64,000 nt of DNA from Amycolatopsis sp. WQ 127309. GTDB lineage: Bacteria; Actinomycetota; Actinomycetes; Mycobacteriales; Pseudonocardiaceae. The notes beneath the pieces were generated by a model. The model made no database searches. It saw only the letters and a list, made by a program, of their open reading frames with translations, and was not told where the DNA came from. The position numbers were made by a program, and so were the translations under genes. Location: positions 5,531,001-5,595,000 of the forward strand of contig NZ_CP095481.1 of NCBI RefSeq assembly GCF_023023025.1, given 5' to 3'. Positions 25,885 through 39,780 of this stretch are shown in pieces; the first letter of the stretch is position 1; each line of letters begins with the position of its first letter.

Positions 25885-28032
25885 ATGGCTACCCGACCCT
25901 CCGCCGACCACGTCCTCGCCGGACGCCCGTTCCCGCTCGGCGCCCACCCCGAGGCGGGCGGGGTCCGGTTCGCCATCACCTCCGCCGTCGCGGACGCCGT
26001 CGACCTGTGCCTGATCGACGCCGACGGCTCGCAGCGGCGGATCGCGCTCACCGAACGCACGTTCGGCGTCTGGCACGGCCTGGTGCCCGGCGTGACGCCC
26101 GGGCAGCGCTACGGCTACCGCGTCCACGGGCCCTACGACCCGGCCCGCGGCCTGCGCTGCAACCCGCACAAGCTGCTGCTGGACCCGTACGCCCGGCAGA
26201 TCACCGGGCAGCTCACCGACCTGACCGCCGCCCAGGGCTTCACCGGCGACCCGGACCGCGGCCCGATGTCCACAGTGGACTCGCTGGGTAGCGTGCCGCT
26301 GTCGGTCGTCACCTCGCCCGGCGGCCCGGACACCGGGGCGCACCCGGAGGTGCCGTTCGAGGAGGCGGTGATCTACGAGCTGCACGTCAAGGGCTTCACC
26401 CAGCAGCACCCGTTCATCCCCGAGGCGCTGCGCGGCACCTACCTGGGCCTGGCCCACCCGGTGGCCATCGAGTACCTGACCCGGCTCGGCGTCACCTCGG
26501 TGGAGCTGCTGCCGGTGCACACCTTCCTCGACGAGCCGTCCCTGGTCCGCGGCGGCCGGCACAACTACTGGGGGTACTCGCCGCTCGGCTTCTTCGCGCC
26601 GCACGCGGCCTACGCCAGCGAGCCCGGCCACGAGGTCGAGGAGTTCCGGCTGATGGTGGCGGCGCTGCACGCGGCCGGCATCGAGGTGATCGTCGACGTC
26701 GTGTTCAACCACACCTGCGAGGGCGGGCCGGACGGGCCGACGCTGAGCTTCCGCGGGCTCAACGCGCCGGTGTACTACCTGCACACCGACCGCGGCCACA
26801 TGGCCGACATCACCGGCTGCGGCAACACCCTGGAGGCCGGCTCGCCGACCGTGGTCCGGCTGGTGACCGACTCGCTGCGCTACTGGACGCAGGAACTCGG
26901 CGTCGACGGCTTCCGGTTCGACCTGGCCAGCACGCTGGGCCGGCCGCGCGGCGGCGCGTTCGACGCCGCCTCGACGCTGCTCACCGCGATCACCACCGAC
27001 CCGGTGCTCTCGCGCTGCAAGCTGATCGCCGAGCCGTGGGACGCGACCGGCGAGGGCTACCGCGTCGGCGGCTTCGGCGCCCAGTGGGCGGAGTGGAACG
27101 GCCGCTACCGCGACACGATCCGCGACTTCTGGCGCGGCGCGACCGGCGTCCGCGACCTGGCCTACCGGCTGTCCGGTTCGTCGGATCTGTACGACCACAA
27201 CCTGCGCCGGCCGTGGCAGTCGATCAACTTCATCACCGCCCACGACGGCTTCACGCTGCGGGACCTGGTGTCCTACAACGAAAAGCACAACGAGGCCAAC
27301 GGCGAGGACAACCGCGACGGCACCAACGACAACCGCTCGTGGAACCACGGCGCGGAGGGGGAGACGGGCGACGCGGAGATCCGCGAGCTGCGCACCCGGC
27401 AGGCGCGGAACCTGTTCGCGACGCTGCTGCTGTCCACCGGCACCCCGATGCTCACCGCGGGCGACGAGTTCTGGCGCACCCAGCACGGCAACAACAACGC
27501 CTACTGCCTCGACGACGAGACGTCGTGGTTCGACTGGACGCCGGGGGACACCGAGGCCGAGACGATGCTCGCGTTCGCCCGCCGCGTCGTCCGGCTGCGC
27601 GCCGGCAGCCCGGCGCTGCGGCAGCCGGAGTTCTTCGAAGGCCGGACCACGCCGACCGGCAAGCCGGACCTGGTCTGGTTCCGCCCGGACGGCGAGGAGT
27701 TCGGCGAGAGCGACTGGTTCGCCGACCGCCGCACGCTCGGCATGTGGATCGACGGCTCCAACAGCCAGGCCCGCAACCGCGAGGGCGCGCTGGTGCCGGA
27801 CCACTCGTGGCTGCTGTGGCTGCACGCGGGCGACGAGCCCACGGACGTCGTCCTGCCGGGCCGCGAGTACGGCGAGACGTTCAAGCCGACCCTCGACACC
27901 AGCACCGGCGACGGCAGCCCGGGCAACCCGGGTCCGCTGGAGCCCAAGAGCCGGGTGACGCTCCAGTCCCGTTCCCTGCTCCTGCTGCGCGCCCCGCGCC
28001 TGGCGGCCGAACCCCCGGCCGAACCCTACTGA
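25885..28032 (+). CDS. glgX: Glycogen debranching enzyme GlgX, copy 2
   Basis: About 715 residues starting MATRPSADHVLAGRPFPLGA. It has the same architecture as copy 1: CBM48, then a GH13_11 barrel with VDVVFNHTCEGGPDGPT, GFRFDLASTLGRPRGG (nucleophile Asp346), LIAEPWDATGEGYRVG (Glu383) and NFITAHDGFTLRDLVSYN. The catalytic set is complete, so it should be active. It differs from copy 1 by CNTLEAGSPTVVRLVTD in place of NSMNVRNPHTLQLIMD before the nucleophile strand, and by the C-terminal domain, so it is an old paralogue and not a recent duplicate. Chain-length preference probably differs. A 21-bp repeat array starts at its stop codon. Confidence 0.92.
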   Translation: MATRPSADHVLAGRPFPLGAHPEAGGVRFAITSAVADAVDLCLIDADGSQRRIALTERTFGVWHGLVPGVTPGQRYGYRVHGPYDPARGLRCNPHKLLLDPYARQITGQLTDLTAAQGFTGDPDRGPMSTVDSLGSVPLSVVTSPGGPDTGAHPEVPFEEAVIYELHVKGFTQQHPFIPEALRGTYLGLAHPVAIEYLTRLGVTSVELLPVHTFLDEPSLVRGGRHNYWGYSPLGFFAPHAAYASEPGHEVEEFRLMVAALHAAGIEVIVDVVFNHTCEGGPDGPTLSFRGLNAPVYYLHTDRGHMADITGCGNTLEAGSPTVVRLVTDSLRYWTQELGVDGFRFDLASTLGRPRGGAFDAASTLLTAITTDPVLSRCKLIAEPWDATGEGYRVGGFGAQWAEWNGRYRDTIRDFWRGATGVRDLAYRLSGSSDLYDHNLRRPWQSINFITAHDGFTLRDLVSYNEKHNEANGEDNRDGTNDNRSWNHGAEGETGDAEIRELRTRQARNLFATLLLSTGTPMLTAGDEFWRTQHGNNNAYCLDDETSWFDWTPGDTEAETMLAFARRVVRLRAGSPALRQPEFFEGRTTPTGKPDLVWFRPDGEEFGESDWFADRRTLGMWIDGSNSQARNREGALVPDHSWLLWLHAGDEPTDVVLPGREYGETFKPTLDTSTGDGSPGNPGPLEPKSRVTLQSRSLLLLRAPRLAAEPPAEPY

Positions 28033-28120
28033 CGCGTACCCGAACGGTCGGCTCGCGTACCTGGCGGGTCGGACAGTGAGCCGACTGTCCGGGTACGTGA
28101 ACCGGCTGTCCGGGTACACC
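28030..28120. repeat. Dyad-symmetric array of 21-bp repeats (array 4)
   Basis: Two direct units with GTAC at 28036 and 28057 and two inverted units ending in GTAC at 28096 and 28117, each pair exactly 21 bp apart. The inner pair spans 28057-28096, 40 bp, the same geometry as arrays 1 and 2. The hexamer here is GTACCC in place of GTGATC, still preceded by CGC. It begins at the stop codon of the second glgX. Confidence 0.8.
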
Positions 28121-28166
28121 GCCGTCCGGCCGTAACCCGCCGGACATCCGCCGGGAACCTTTGCGC

Positions 28167-28236
28167 GGAAAGCGTTTCACTCGAACGAGTCTGGGTATTG
28201 AACAAGAGAGCCCTGCCTCGATCGTGCGTGATCGAG
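28167..28236. promoter_or_regulatory. Candidate regulatory region upstream of glgE
   Basis: Three dyads lie in 70 bp. The sequence at 28167-28180 contains AAGCGTTT, matching the AANCGNTT core of LacI-family operators. ACTCGAACGAGT (28179-28190) is a perfect 12-bp palindrome. CTCGATC (28217-28223) and GATCGAG (28230-28236) form a hairpin. Together they suggest that glgE-treS-mak-glgB has its own control separate from the upstream genes. No convincing -35/-10 pair was seen. Confidence 0.4.
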
Positions 28237-28290
28237 TCGGGCAGACTGACGACGCCTGCGTCCACACCCATAGATCGAGGGGCGTTGCCC

Positions 28291-30273
<1,983 letters not shown>

Positions 30274-30330
30274 ACGGGAAAACGCGGGAAAGTGCGGGAA
30301 GTGCGGGACTTGAGGGACGAGGTGGAACAC

Positions 30331-32139
30331 ATGGCGGAGGAGACTCGCCCCGACGCGGCGCTCGGGCTCGAGGGCGTGCCGCACACCGGTGAGGCCATGA
30401 CGGCCGACGGGATGCTGGTCGAACCCCAGGCCGAGGATTTCCGCTCGGCGCAGCAGGCGCCGAGCAACCCGGCGTGGTTCAAGGGCGCGGTGTTCTACGA
30501 GGTGCTGGTGCGCGCCTTCGCCGACTCGAACGGCGACGGCACCGGCGACCTGCGCGGCCTGGCCGGCCGGCTGGACTACCTGGCGTGGCTGGGCATCGAC
30601 TGCCTGTGGCTGCCGCCGTTCTACGCGTCGCCGCTGCGCGATGGCGGGTACGACATCAGCGACTTCCGCGCCGTGCTGCCGGAGTTCGGCAGCGTCGAGG
30701 ACTTCGTGTTCCTGCTGAACGAGGCGCACCGGCGCGGCATCCGCGTGATCACCGACCTGGTGCTCAACCACACGTCGGACGCGCACCCGTGGTTCCAGCA
30801 GTCGCGCAGCGACCCGGACGGCCCGTACGGCGACTACTACGTGTGGAGCGACGACGACTCCCGCTACGCCGACGCGCGGATCATCTTCGTCGACACCGAG
30901 TCGTCCAACTGGACCTACGACCCGGTGCGCGGCCAGTTCTACTGGCACCGGTTCTTCTCCCACCAGCCCGACCTGAACTTCGAGAACCCCGACGTCCAGA
31001 ACGCCATGATCGACACCCTGCGGTTCTGGCTGGACCTGGGCATCGACGGCTTCCGCCTCGACGCCGTGCCGTACCTGTTCGAGCAGGAGGGCACCAACTG
31101 CGAGAACCTGCCGCGCACGCACGAGTTCCTCAAGCGCTGCCGCAAGGTCGTCGACGACGAGTACCCCGGCCGGATCCTGCTGGCCGAGGCGAACCAGTGG
31201 CCCTCCGACGTCGTCGAGTACTTCGGCGACCCGGCGGTCGGCGGCGACGAGTGCCACATGGCGTTCCACTTCCCGCTGATGCCGCGGATCTTCATGGCCG
31301 TGCGCCGCGAGTCCCGGTTCCCGATCTCGGAGATCCTCACCCAGACCCCGCAGATCCCCGACGGCACCCAGTGGGGCATCTTCCTGCGCAACCACGACGA
31401 GCTGACCCTCGAGATGGTCACCGACGAAGAGCGCGACTACATGTACACGGAGTACGCCAAGGACCCGCGGATGAAGGCCAACATCGGCATCCGCCGCCGG
31501 CTGGCCCCGCTGCTCGACAACGACCGGAACCAGCAGGAGCTGTTCACGGCGATGCTGTTGTCCCTCCCGGGCTCGCCCGTTCTGTACTACGGTGACGAGA
31601 TCGGCATGGGAGACAACATCTGGCTCGGCGATCGCGACGCGGTGCGCACACCCATGCAGTGGACCCCGGACCGCAACGCCGGGTTCTCCTCCTGCGACCC
31701 GGGCCGGATCTACCTCCCGGTGATCATGGACCCGGTCTACGGCTACCAGGGCCTGAACGTCGAAGCCCAGTCCAACAACGATTCCTCCCTGCTCAACTGG
31801 ACCCGGCGGATGATCGAGGTGCGCAAGCAGCACCACGCCTTCGCCGAAGGGGAGTTCGTCGACCTCGGCGGCTCCAACCCGAGCGTGCTGGCCTACAAGC
31901 GCCAGTGGCGGCGCCCGGACGGCGGTGAGGACACGGTGCTCTGCGTGAACAACCTCTCCCGCTTCCCGCAGCCGGTGGAGCTGGACCTGTCCGCGCACCG
32001 CGGGTGCGTGCCGGTCGAGCTGACCGGCGGCGTGCGCTTCCCGGGCATCGGGGAGCTGTCCTACCTGCTGACGCTGCCGGGGCACGGCTTCTACTGGTTC
32101 CAGCTGACGACCCCGGGAGACGAAGGCGAAGCGAGGTGA
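30331..32139 (+). CDS. treS: Trehalose synthase (maltose alpha-D-glucosyltransferase)
   Basis: 602 residues from ATG 30331, preceded by GAGGTGGA; an in-frame GTG at 30292 has a weaker context made of short GCGGGAA repeats. After a ~45-residue acidic N-terminus the GH13_16 barrel begins [20 protein letters not shown]. Catalytic positions: [13 protein letters not shown] (Asp244), [11 protein letters not shown] (Glu286), [11 protein letters not shown] (Asp356). Their 42 and 70-residue spacing equals that of mycobacterial TreS. It interconverts trehalose and maltose. There is no fused maltokinase domain; the kinase gene overlaps the stop codon, consistent with the TreS-maltokinase complex known from mycobacteria. 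Confidence 0.95.
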   Translation: MAEETRPDAALGLEGVPHTGEAMTADGMLVEPQAEDFRSAQQAPSNPAWFKGAVFYEVLVRAFADSNGDGTGDLRGLAGRLDYLAWLGIDCLWLPPFYASPLRDGGYDISDFRAVLPEFGSVEDFVFLLNEAHRRGIRVITDLVLNHTSDAHPWFQQSRSDPDGPYGDYYVWSDDDSRYADARIIFVDTESSNWTYDPVRGQFYWHRFFSHQPDLNFENPDVQNAMIDTLRFWLDLGIDGFRLDAVPYLFEQEGTNCENLPRTHEFLKRCRKVVDDEYPGRILLAEANQWPSDVVEYFGDPAVGGDECHMAFHFPLMPRIFMAVRRESRFPISEILTQTPQIPDGTQWGIFLRNHDELTLEMVTDEERDYMYTEYAKDPRMKANIGIRRRLAPLLDNDRNQQELFTAMLLSLPGSPVLYYGDEIGMGDNIWLGDRDAVRTPMQWTPDRNAGFSSCDPGRIYLPVIMDPVYGYQGLNVEAQSNNDSSLLNWTRRMIEVRKQHHAFAEGEFVDLGGSNPSVLAYKRQWRRPDGGEDTVLCVNNLSRFPQPVELDLSAHRGCVPVELTGGVRFPGIGELSYLLTLPGHGFYWFQLTTPGDEGEAR

Positions 32140-33518
32140 GTTCCGTGTCCGAGACCAGTGAACTGGTCGACGCACTGACCGGCGATCTGGCCCGGTGGCT
32201 GCCGGCCCAGCGCTGGTTCGCCGGCAAGGACCGGCCGGTGACCGGTGTCCGGCCGCTCGGCGTGACCGAGCTGGTCGAAGGCGATCCGCAGCTGCTGCAC
32301 CTGGTCATCGAGGTGATCCAGGGCGACCGCCGCGAGCCCTACCAGCTGCTGGTCGGCCGGCGGACGCACCCGCCGGAGATCGCGTCGGGCAGCTGGATCG
32401 TCGCGGGCGGCGACCTGAACGCCTACGAGGCGTCCGCGGACGCGGACCTGACCGGCGTGCTGCTGGACCTGATGGCGAGCGAGGGGCGCGTCGGCGCGCT
32501 CGGCTTCGGGCACGAGCCCGGCGTGGAGCTGGAGACCGGGCTGCGCGCCCGGCCGATCTCGTCGGAGCAGAGCAACACCTCGCTGGTCTACGGCGGCCAG
32601 TACATCCTCAAGCTGTTCCGCAAGCTGACCCCGGGCCAGAACAAGGACCTGCTGCTGCACCGTGCGCTGCAGAAGGTCGGCAGCAAGCACATCGCGCAGC
32701 CGCTCGGTTCGATCACCGGCGACCTGGACGGCGAGCCGACCACGGTCGGCATGCTCCAGCAGTTCATCCCGGACGCGGTCGACGGCTGGGCGATGGCCAC
32801 CACCAGCGTCCGCGACCTGATGGCCGGCCCGGAGCGGCACGCCGAGGAGGTCGGCGGCGACTTCGCCGGCGAGGCCGAGCGGCTGGGCCGCGCGGTCGCC
32901 GAGGTGCACGCGGACCTGGCCGCGGCGCTCGACACCGAGGGTGTCGACGCCGACGAGCTGGACCGCACGATGAAGGCCATGATCGCGCGGCTGGAGACCG
33001 TCGCCGGGCAGGTCCCGGAGCTGGCCGCGTACGCGCCGGCGCTGCGGGCGTCGTTCGAGACGCTCCGGACGCTGCCCGCCGACTCGGTCTCGATGCAGTT
33101 CATCCACGGCGACCTGCACCTGGGTCAGGTGCTGCGGACGGTCACCGGCTGGCTGCTCATCGACTTCGAGGGCGAGCCCGCGGCCCCGGTCGAGGAGCGG
33201 CACGCGCTCAGGTCGCCGTTGCGCGACGTGGCGGGCATGCTGAGGTCGTTCGACTACGCCGCCCAGCAGATGCTGGTCGGGCAGCCGGACGACCCGGAGC
33301 TGGCCGAGCGGGCGCAGGAGTGGTCGGCCCGCAACCGCACGGCGTTCTGCGAGGGCTACGCCGCGATCGCGGCGGACCCCCGGGACCAGGGTGAGCTGCT
33401 GCGCGCGTTCGAACTGGACAAGGCGATCTACGAAGTGAGCTACGAGTACGCGAACCGGCCCGACTGGCTGGGCGTCCCGCTCGCCTCGATCGCCCGGATC
33501 ATGCGGGGAGATGGGTGA
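32136..33518 (+). CDS. mak: Maltokinase (Pep2/Mak)
   Basis: 460 residues. GTG 32136 overlaps the treS stop codon; a second in-frame GTG at 32145, after AGGTGAG, is nearly as good. The N-terminal cap domain begins [17 protein letters not shown], followed by an aminoglycoside-kinase-like fold. The phosphotransfer loop is [14 protein letters not shown] near residue 330 and the metal-binding segment is [12 protein letters not shown] near 345. It phosphorylates maltose with ATP to maltose 1-phosphate, the GlgE donor. It is coupled by GTGA overlaps to treS before and glgB after. Confidence 0.93.
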   Translation: MSSVSETSELVDALTGDLARWLPAQRWFAGKDRPVTGVRPLGVTELVEGDPQLLHLVIEVIQGDRREPYQLLVGRRTHPPEIASGSWIVAGGDLNAYEASADADLTGVLLDLMASEGRVGALGFGHEPGVELETGLRARPISSEQSNTSLVYGGQYILKLFRKLTPGQNKDLLLHRALQKVGSKHIAQPLGSITGDLDGEPTTVGMLQQFIPDAVDGWAMATTSVRDLMAGPERHAEEVGGDFAGEAERLGRAVAEVHADLAAALDTEGVDADELDRTMKAMIARLETVAGQVPELAAYAPALRASFETLRTLPADSVSMQFIHGDLHLGQVLRTVTGWLLIDFEGEPAAPVEERHALRSPLRDVAGMLRSFDYAAQQMLVGQPDDPELAERAQEWSARNRTAFCEGYAAIAADPRDQGELLRAFELDKAIYEVSYEYANRPDWLGVPLASIARIMRGDG

Positions 33519-35734
33519 AGAACGTGAACGCGGTACCGGAAGAACTGCCGGACGCGGCCCCGCCGGCCGCCGACATCGACCGGCTGCTGGCCGGCTCGCA
33601 CCACGACCCGCACTCGGTGCTGGGCGTGCACGCCGTGGGCAAGGGGTTCGCGGCGCGGGCGCTGCTGCCCGGCGCCAAGGCCGTCGCGCTGAGCGTCGGC
33701 GAGCACCGGTACCCGATGGAGCCGGTGATCGACGCGCTGTTCGCCGTCGCCGTGCCGGAGCACCCCGGTGACTACCGCCTGGAAGTCGAGTACGACGGCC
33801 ACAGCGTCACCGCCGACGACCCGTACCGCTGGCTGCCCACGGTCGGCGAGCTGGACCTGCACCTGATCGGCGAAGGCCGGCACGAGCGGCTCTGGGAGGC
33901 GCTCGGCGCGCACGTGCGCTCCTACGACACGCCCGGTGGGGCCGTCGAGGGCACGTCGTTCGCCGTCTGGGCGCCGAACGCCCGCGGCATCCGCGTGATC
34001 GGCGACTTCAACGGCTGGGACGGGCGCGGGCACGCGATGCGCTCGCTGGGCTCGTCCGGGATCTGGGAGCTGTTCGTGCCCGGCGTCGGGACCGGCGCCT
34101 GCTACAAGTTCCGGATCCTCGGCGCCGACGGGAACTGGCAGGAGAAGGCCGACCCGATGGCGTTCGGCACCGAGCTGCCGCCCGCGACGGCGTCGGTCGT
34201 CACGCGCACGGCCTACAGCTGGGAAGACGACGAGTGGGTCGCGCAGCGCGAAGCGACCCAGTGGGCCGCGGCGCCGATGAGCGTCTACGAGGTCCACCTC
34301 GGCTCGTGGCGCCCCGGCCTGGACTACCGCGAGCTGGCGGACCAGCTGGGCGACTACGTCGTCGAGACGGGCTTCACGCACGTCGAGCTGCTGCCGGTGT
34401 CGGAGCACCCGTTCGGTGGTTCGTGGGGCTACCAGGTGACGTCGTACTACGCGCCGACGTCCCGCTTCGGCTCGCCCGACGACTTCCGCTACTTCGTCGA
34501 CCGCCTGCACCAGCGGGGGATCGGCGTGCTCGTCGACTGGGTGCCCGCGCACTTCCCGAAGGACATCTGGGCGCTGGCGAAGTTCGACGGCACGGCGCTG
34601 TACGAGCACGCGGACCCGCGCCGCGGCGAGCAGCCCGACTGGGGCACGCTCGTGTTCGACTTCGGCCGCAACGAGGTCCGCAACTTCCTCGTCGCCAACG
34701 CGCTGTTCTGGATCGAGGAGTTCCACCTCGACGGCCTGCGCGTCGACGCGGTGGCGTCGATGCTCTACCTCGACTACTCCCGCAAGGAAGGGGAGTGGCT
34801 GCCGAACCAGTACGGCGGCCGCGAGAACCTGGACGCGGTGCGGTTCCTGCAGGAGCTGAACGCGACCGTCTACAAGCGACACCCGGGCGTGGTGATGGTG
34901 GCCGAGGAGTCGACCGCCTGGCCGGGCGTCACGCGCCCGACCCACCTGGGCGGCCTCGGCTTCGGCTTCAAGTGGAACATGGGGTGGATGCACGACACGC
35001 TCCGCTACCTGTCCCACGAGCCGATCCACCGCGCCTACCACCACAACGAGATGACGTTCTCGCTCGTGTACGCGTGGAGCGAGAACTTCGTCCTCCCGCT
35101 GTCGCACGACGAAGTGGTGCACGGCAAGGGATCCCTGTGGGGCCGGATGCCGGGTGACGACTGGAACAAGGCGGCCGGGCTGCGCTCGCTGCTGGCGTTC
35201 ATGTGGGCCCACCCGGGCAAGCAGCTGCTGTTCATGGGCGGCGAGTTCGGCCAGCCGCAGGAGTGGTCCGAGCAGCGGTCGCTCGACTGGCACCTGCTCG
35301 ACGAGCCGCTGCACCGCGGCGTCCAGGACCTGCTGCGGGCGCTGAACTCGGTGTACAAGACGACGCCGGCGCTGTTCAGCCAGGACACCTCGCCGGAGGG
35401 CTTCGCCTGGATCGACGCCAACGACTCCGGCGGCAACGTCCTGAGCTTCCTGCGCATCGGCGCCGACGGCTCGCGGCTGGCGTGCGTCGCCAACTTCGCC
35501 GGCGTCCCGCACCACGACTACCGGGTCGGCCTCCCGGCCGCGGGCCGCTGGCGCGAGGTGGTCAACACCGACGCCGAAGCCTACGGCGGCTCGGGCGTCG
35601 GCAACCTGGGCGCGGTGGAGGCGGTCACCTCACCCTGGCACGGCCAGCCGGCCTCGGCGATCCTCCAGCTCCCGCCCGCCGGAGTCCTCTGGCTCGCCGA
35701 GGAGACACCCCCGGCGGTCCCCGAACTCCCGTGA
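33515..35734 (+). CDS. glgB: 1,4-alpha-glucan branching enzyme
   Basis: 739 residues from GTG 33515, which overlaps the mak stop and has GGGAGATGG upstream. Domain order: N1 domain (residues ~20-110, [16 protein letters not shown]), CBM48 N2 domain (~125-225, [15 protein letters not shown]), GH13_9 barrel with [40 protein letters not shown] (nucleophile Asp411), [14 protein letters not shown] (Glu464), [13 protein letters not shown], then a C-terminal beta domain. It cuts alpha-1,4 chains and reattaches them as alpha-1,6 branches on GlgE-made glucan. Last gene of the cluster; its TGA stop is itself part of the first unit of repeat array 2. Confidence 0.96.
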   Translation: MKNVNAVPEELPDAAPPAADIDRLLAGSHHDPHSVLGVHAVGKGFAARALLPGAKAVALSVGEHRYPMEPVIDALFAVAVPEHPGDYRLEVEYDGHSVTADDPYRWLPTVGELDLHLIGEGRHERLWEALGAHVRSYDTPGGAVEGTSFAVWAPNARGIRVIGDFNGWDGRGHAMRSLGSSGIWELFVPGVGTGACYKFRILGADGNWQEKADPMAFGTELPPATASVVTRTAYSWEDDEWVAQREATQWAAAPMSVYEVHLGSWRPGLDYRELADQLGDYVVETGFTHVELLPVSEHPFGGSWGYQVTSYYAPTSRFGSPDDFRYFVDRLHQRGIGVLVDWVPAHFPKDIWALAKFDGTALYEHADPRRGEQPDWGTLVFDFGRNEVRNFLVANALFWIEEFHLDGLRVDAVASMLYLDYSRKEGEWLPNQYGGRENLDAVRFLQELNATVYKRHPGVVMVAEESTAWPGVTRPTHLGGLGFGFKWNMGWMHDTLRYLSHEPIHRAYHHNEMTFSLVYAWSENFVLPLSHDEVVHGKGSLWGRMPGDDWNKAAGLRSLLAFMWAHPGKQLLFMGGEFGQPQEWSEQRSLDWHLLDEPLHRGVQDLLRALNSVYKTTPALFSQDTSPEGFAWIDANDSGGNVLSFLRIGADGSRLACVANFAGVPHHDYRVGLPAAGRWREVVNTDAEAYGGSGVGNLGAVEAVTSPWHGQPASAILQLPPAGVLWLAEETPPAVPELP

Positions 35735-35840
35735 TCGGAGCCGTAACCCACGTGATCGAAGCCGTAACTCGCGAGTTCCGTCTCTGATCACGTGGGTCAC
35801 GTGCCCGATCACGCGAGTCCCGTGTCCGATCACGCGGGTT
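35731..35840. repeat. Dyad-symmetric array of 21-bp repeats (array 2)
   Basis: Direct GTGATC units at 35731 and 35752; inverted GATCAC units at 35786, 35807 and 35828. All neighbours are exactly 21 bp apart, and the inner pair spans 40 bp centred on the palindrome AACTCGCGAGTT (35766-35777). The first unit contains the glgB stop codon. Probable terminator-like role after the glucan operon. Confidence 0.88.
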
Positions 35841-35890
35841 GACGCCGAAATGGGTCCGGCGGGCGCGGGTCGCGGGCTTACGATGAGGGC

Positions 35891-36283
35891 ATGGCCGGCG
35901 CCGGAGGCGTCCTCGGGAACCTGATCCTGTTCGCCGTGGTCTGCATCATCCCCACGGTGCTCTTCTGGTGCGCATTGCGCGCCCCGGCTCTGCTGCGGCG
36001 GGCGCGGGAGAAGTTCGCGAAGCCGCAGCCGCAGGGGCCGCCGATCGAGCGGGTCGCCGCGGACCTGCGCCGGGTGCACCGGCTGCTCGTCGACTACCCG
36101 TCCGGCACCTCGGCCGCGCGGCGGTACGGCACCCGGCAGGCCTACGACGAGCTGCTCGCCCAGGCCTGCCGGCAGATCGGCGTCCCGCACCGGCTCGCCG
36201 AGCTGCCGGAGGGCATGGACCGCGAGATCGAACGCCTGCGCGTCGAGCAGTCACTGCGGGAGCGCGGCCTGGCCGTCCCCTGA
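35891..36283 (+). CDS. Membrane-anchored hypothetical protein
   Basis: 130 residues. One N-terminal membrane helix (GVLGNLILFAVVCIIPTVLFW, about residues 6-26) is followed by a basic stretch (RAPALLRRAREKFAKPQPQG) and a soluble helical tail of about 85 residues rich in Arg, Glu and Leu. The positive-inside rule puts the tail in the cytoplasm. The tail motif RRVHRLLVDYPSGTSAARRYGTR looks conserved-protein-like, and similar short proteins are common in Pseudonocardiaceae, but no function is known. Start ATG 35891; the ribosome site is weak (GAGGGC). Confidence 0.65.
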   Translation: MAGAGGVLGNLILFAVVCIIPTVLFWCALRAPALLRRAREKFAKPQPQGPPIERVAADLRRVHRLLVDYPSGTSAARRYGTRQAYDELLAQACRQIGVPHRLAELPEGMDREIERLRVEQSLRERGLAVP

Positions 36284-36372
36284 GCCGTACGCGACGTGTA
36301 CGGCCGTCTGTCCTTTGTAGACGCCACTGGTCTCGGCCACCGGCCGCCTGCTACGACTACGTCCCGGCGGTG

Positions 36373-37224
36373 TCACAGCACGATCTCGGCGAGCCGCTCG
36401 ACGTCGTCGATCTCGTCGGTGGCCGGGTTGAAGATCAGCTCGTCCGCACCGAGGTCGGCGAACTCCTTCACCGCGGCCCGCACGGCTTCCGGCGTCGTGC
36501 GGACGTTGTCCACGACGACCTTGGCCATCTCACCCATGTTGCTGTAGTAGTCGCCGACCTTCTCGCGGCCGGTGTCCGGCTCGCCGAGCGCGTAGTAGAC
36601 GATGGCGACGAGCCGCGGGTCGCCCTCGCGGCCGCCGTCACGCCAGGCCGCACGAGCCTTGTCGAAGGCGTCGGCGACCATCCCGGGCGGCATCGAGCCG
36701 CCGACGTAGCCCTGGCCGTGCTTCGCCATCCGGGCCAGGGCGTTGGGCGCGAACCCGCCGAACAGCAGCGGCACCTCGCGCGTGCCGGCCGGGACCGCCG
36801 GGGTGTCCCCGCCGCCGACCGGCTTGCCGTTCCACACGTCCCGGTAGACCTCGAGGTCGGCGTCGATCCGCTTGCCGAGCCCCTTCGGGCCGAGCCCGCC
36901 GGTGACGAAGTCGTCCGGCCGGCCGCCGATCCCGATGCCGAGGGTGAGCCGGCCGCCGGAGACGCCGTCGATGCCGGCGATCTCCTTCGCCAGCAGCACG
37001 GGCGGCCACACGGTGCCGAGCAGGACGTTGCTGACCAAGCCGATCCGCGACGTCGCGCCGGCCGCGGCGGCCAGCGCGACGGTGTCCATCACGCCGGGGT
37101 AGGCGATCCGGCCGACCGTGCCGAGCGTCGAGAACCCGGCGGCCTCGGCGCGCGCGGCCCAGCCGGGAAGGAGGGCCGGGCGCATGTCCCGGACCTGGTT
37201 CGGCAATCCGATGCCGATCTGCAA
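36373..37224 (-). CDS. LLM-class (luciferase-like) F420-dependent oxidoreductase
   Basis: About 283 residues from a TTG start at 37224, which has GAGGAG seven bases upstream and gives the natural family N-terminus MQIGIGLPNQVRD. Longer frames reach ATGs at 37257 and 37290, but the latter runs into the sigA terminator hairpin. It is a TIM-barrel protein with GWAARAEAAGFSTLGTVGRIAYPG near residue 22, LASAIR-like segment RIGLVSNVLLGTVWPPVLLAKE near 60, and RLTLGIGIGGRPDDF near 97. Such enzymes use reduced F420 or flavin; the substrate is unknown. It lies just downstream of sigA on the same strand, separated from it by a strong terminator. Confidence 0.8.
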   Translation of the reverse strand: MQIGIGLPNQVRDMRPALLPGWAARAEAAGFSTLGTVGRIAYPGVMDTVALAAAAGATSRIGLVSNVLLGTVWPPVLLAKEIAGIDGVSGGRLTLGIGIGGRPDDFVTGGLGPKGLGKRIDADLEVYRDVWNGKPVGGGDTPAVPAGTREVPLLFGGFAPNALARMAKHGQGYVGGSMPPGMVADAFDKARAAWRDGGREGDPRLVAIVYYALGEPDTGREKVGDYYSNMGEMAKVVVDNVRTTPEAVRAAVKEFADLGADELIFNPATDEIDDVERLAEIVL

Positions 37225-37274
37225 TGGAGGCTCCTCAAGACGGAAAATGATCTCCATCCCACCATCCCGGAAAA

Positions 37275-37310
37275 CGAAGAACCCCGCCACGATCGTGGCG
37301 GGGTTCTTCG
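37275..37310 (-). terminator. Terminator of sigA
   Basis: A perfect 36-bp palindrome (arms CGAAGAACCCCGCCACGA and its complement), followed on the minus strand by TTTT, 17 bp after the sigma factor stop codon. A textbook intrinsic terminator. Confidence 0.92.
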
Positions 37311-37326
37311 TTGGTACCGAAGGAAA

Positions 37327-38718
<1,392 letters not shown>

Positions 38719-38837
38719 TTACGCCCTTTCGCAGCGGTCGATCATGACGAGCAGCGGACTAGGAGCCACTGCTGCCTCACATTCGGGGAACAGCCTCGGC
38801 CTGCGGTTTTGGCCTCCGCAGCCGTGGGCCGTGTTCC

Positions 38838-38843
38838 ATTGTA
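38838..38843 (-). promoter_or_regulatory. -10 element of the sigA promoter
   Basis: On the minus strand TACAAT, preceded by GTCGT, lies about 120 bp before the sigA GTG. A partial palindrome, CGCATGCG, lies in the spacer region. No strong -35 hexamer is visible. Confidence 0.45.
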
Positions 38844-38948
38844 ACGACGGTACGCGCATGCGTCGCGAAGCGATCACCCTCCGGCCGGCCGGAGGTGTCG
38901 AATCGGCGTCGAAACGTGCCCCGGATCCAGCGCCGTTCCCGTGCCCGT

Positions 38949-39716
<768 letters not shown>

Positions 39717-39780
39717 GGACGTGGTCCCTTCTCGCACGATTCAGAAGCCTGCCTCGGAGACTTTAACCGGATGTGGTGAC

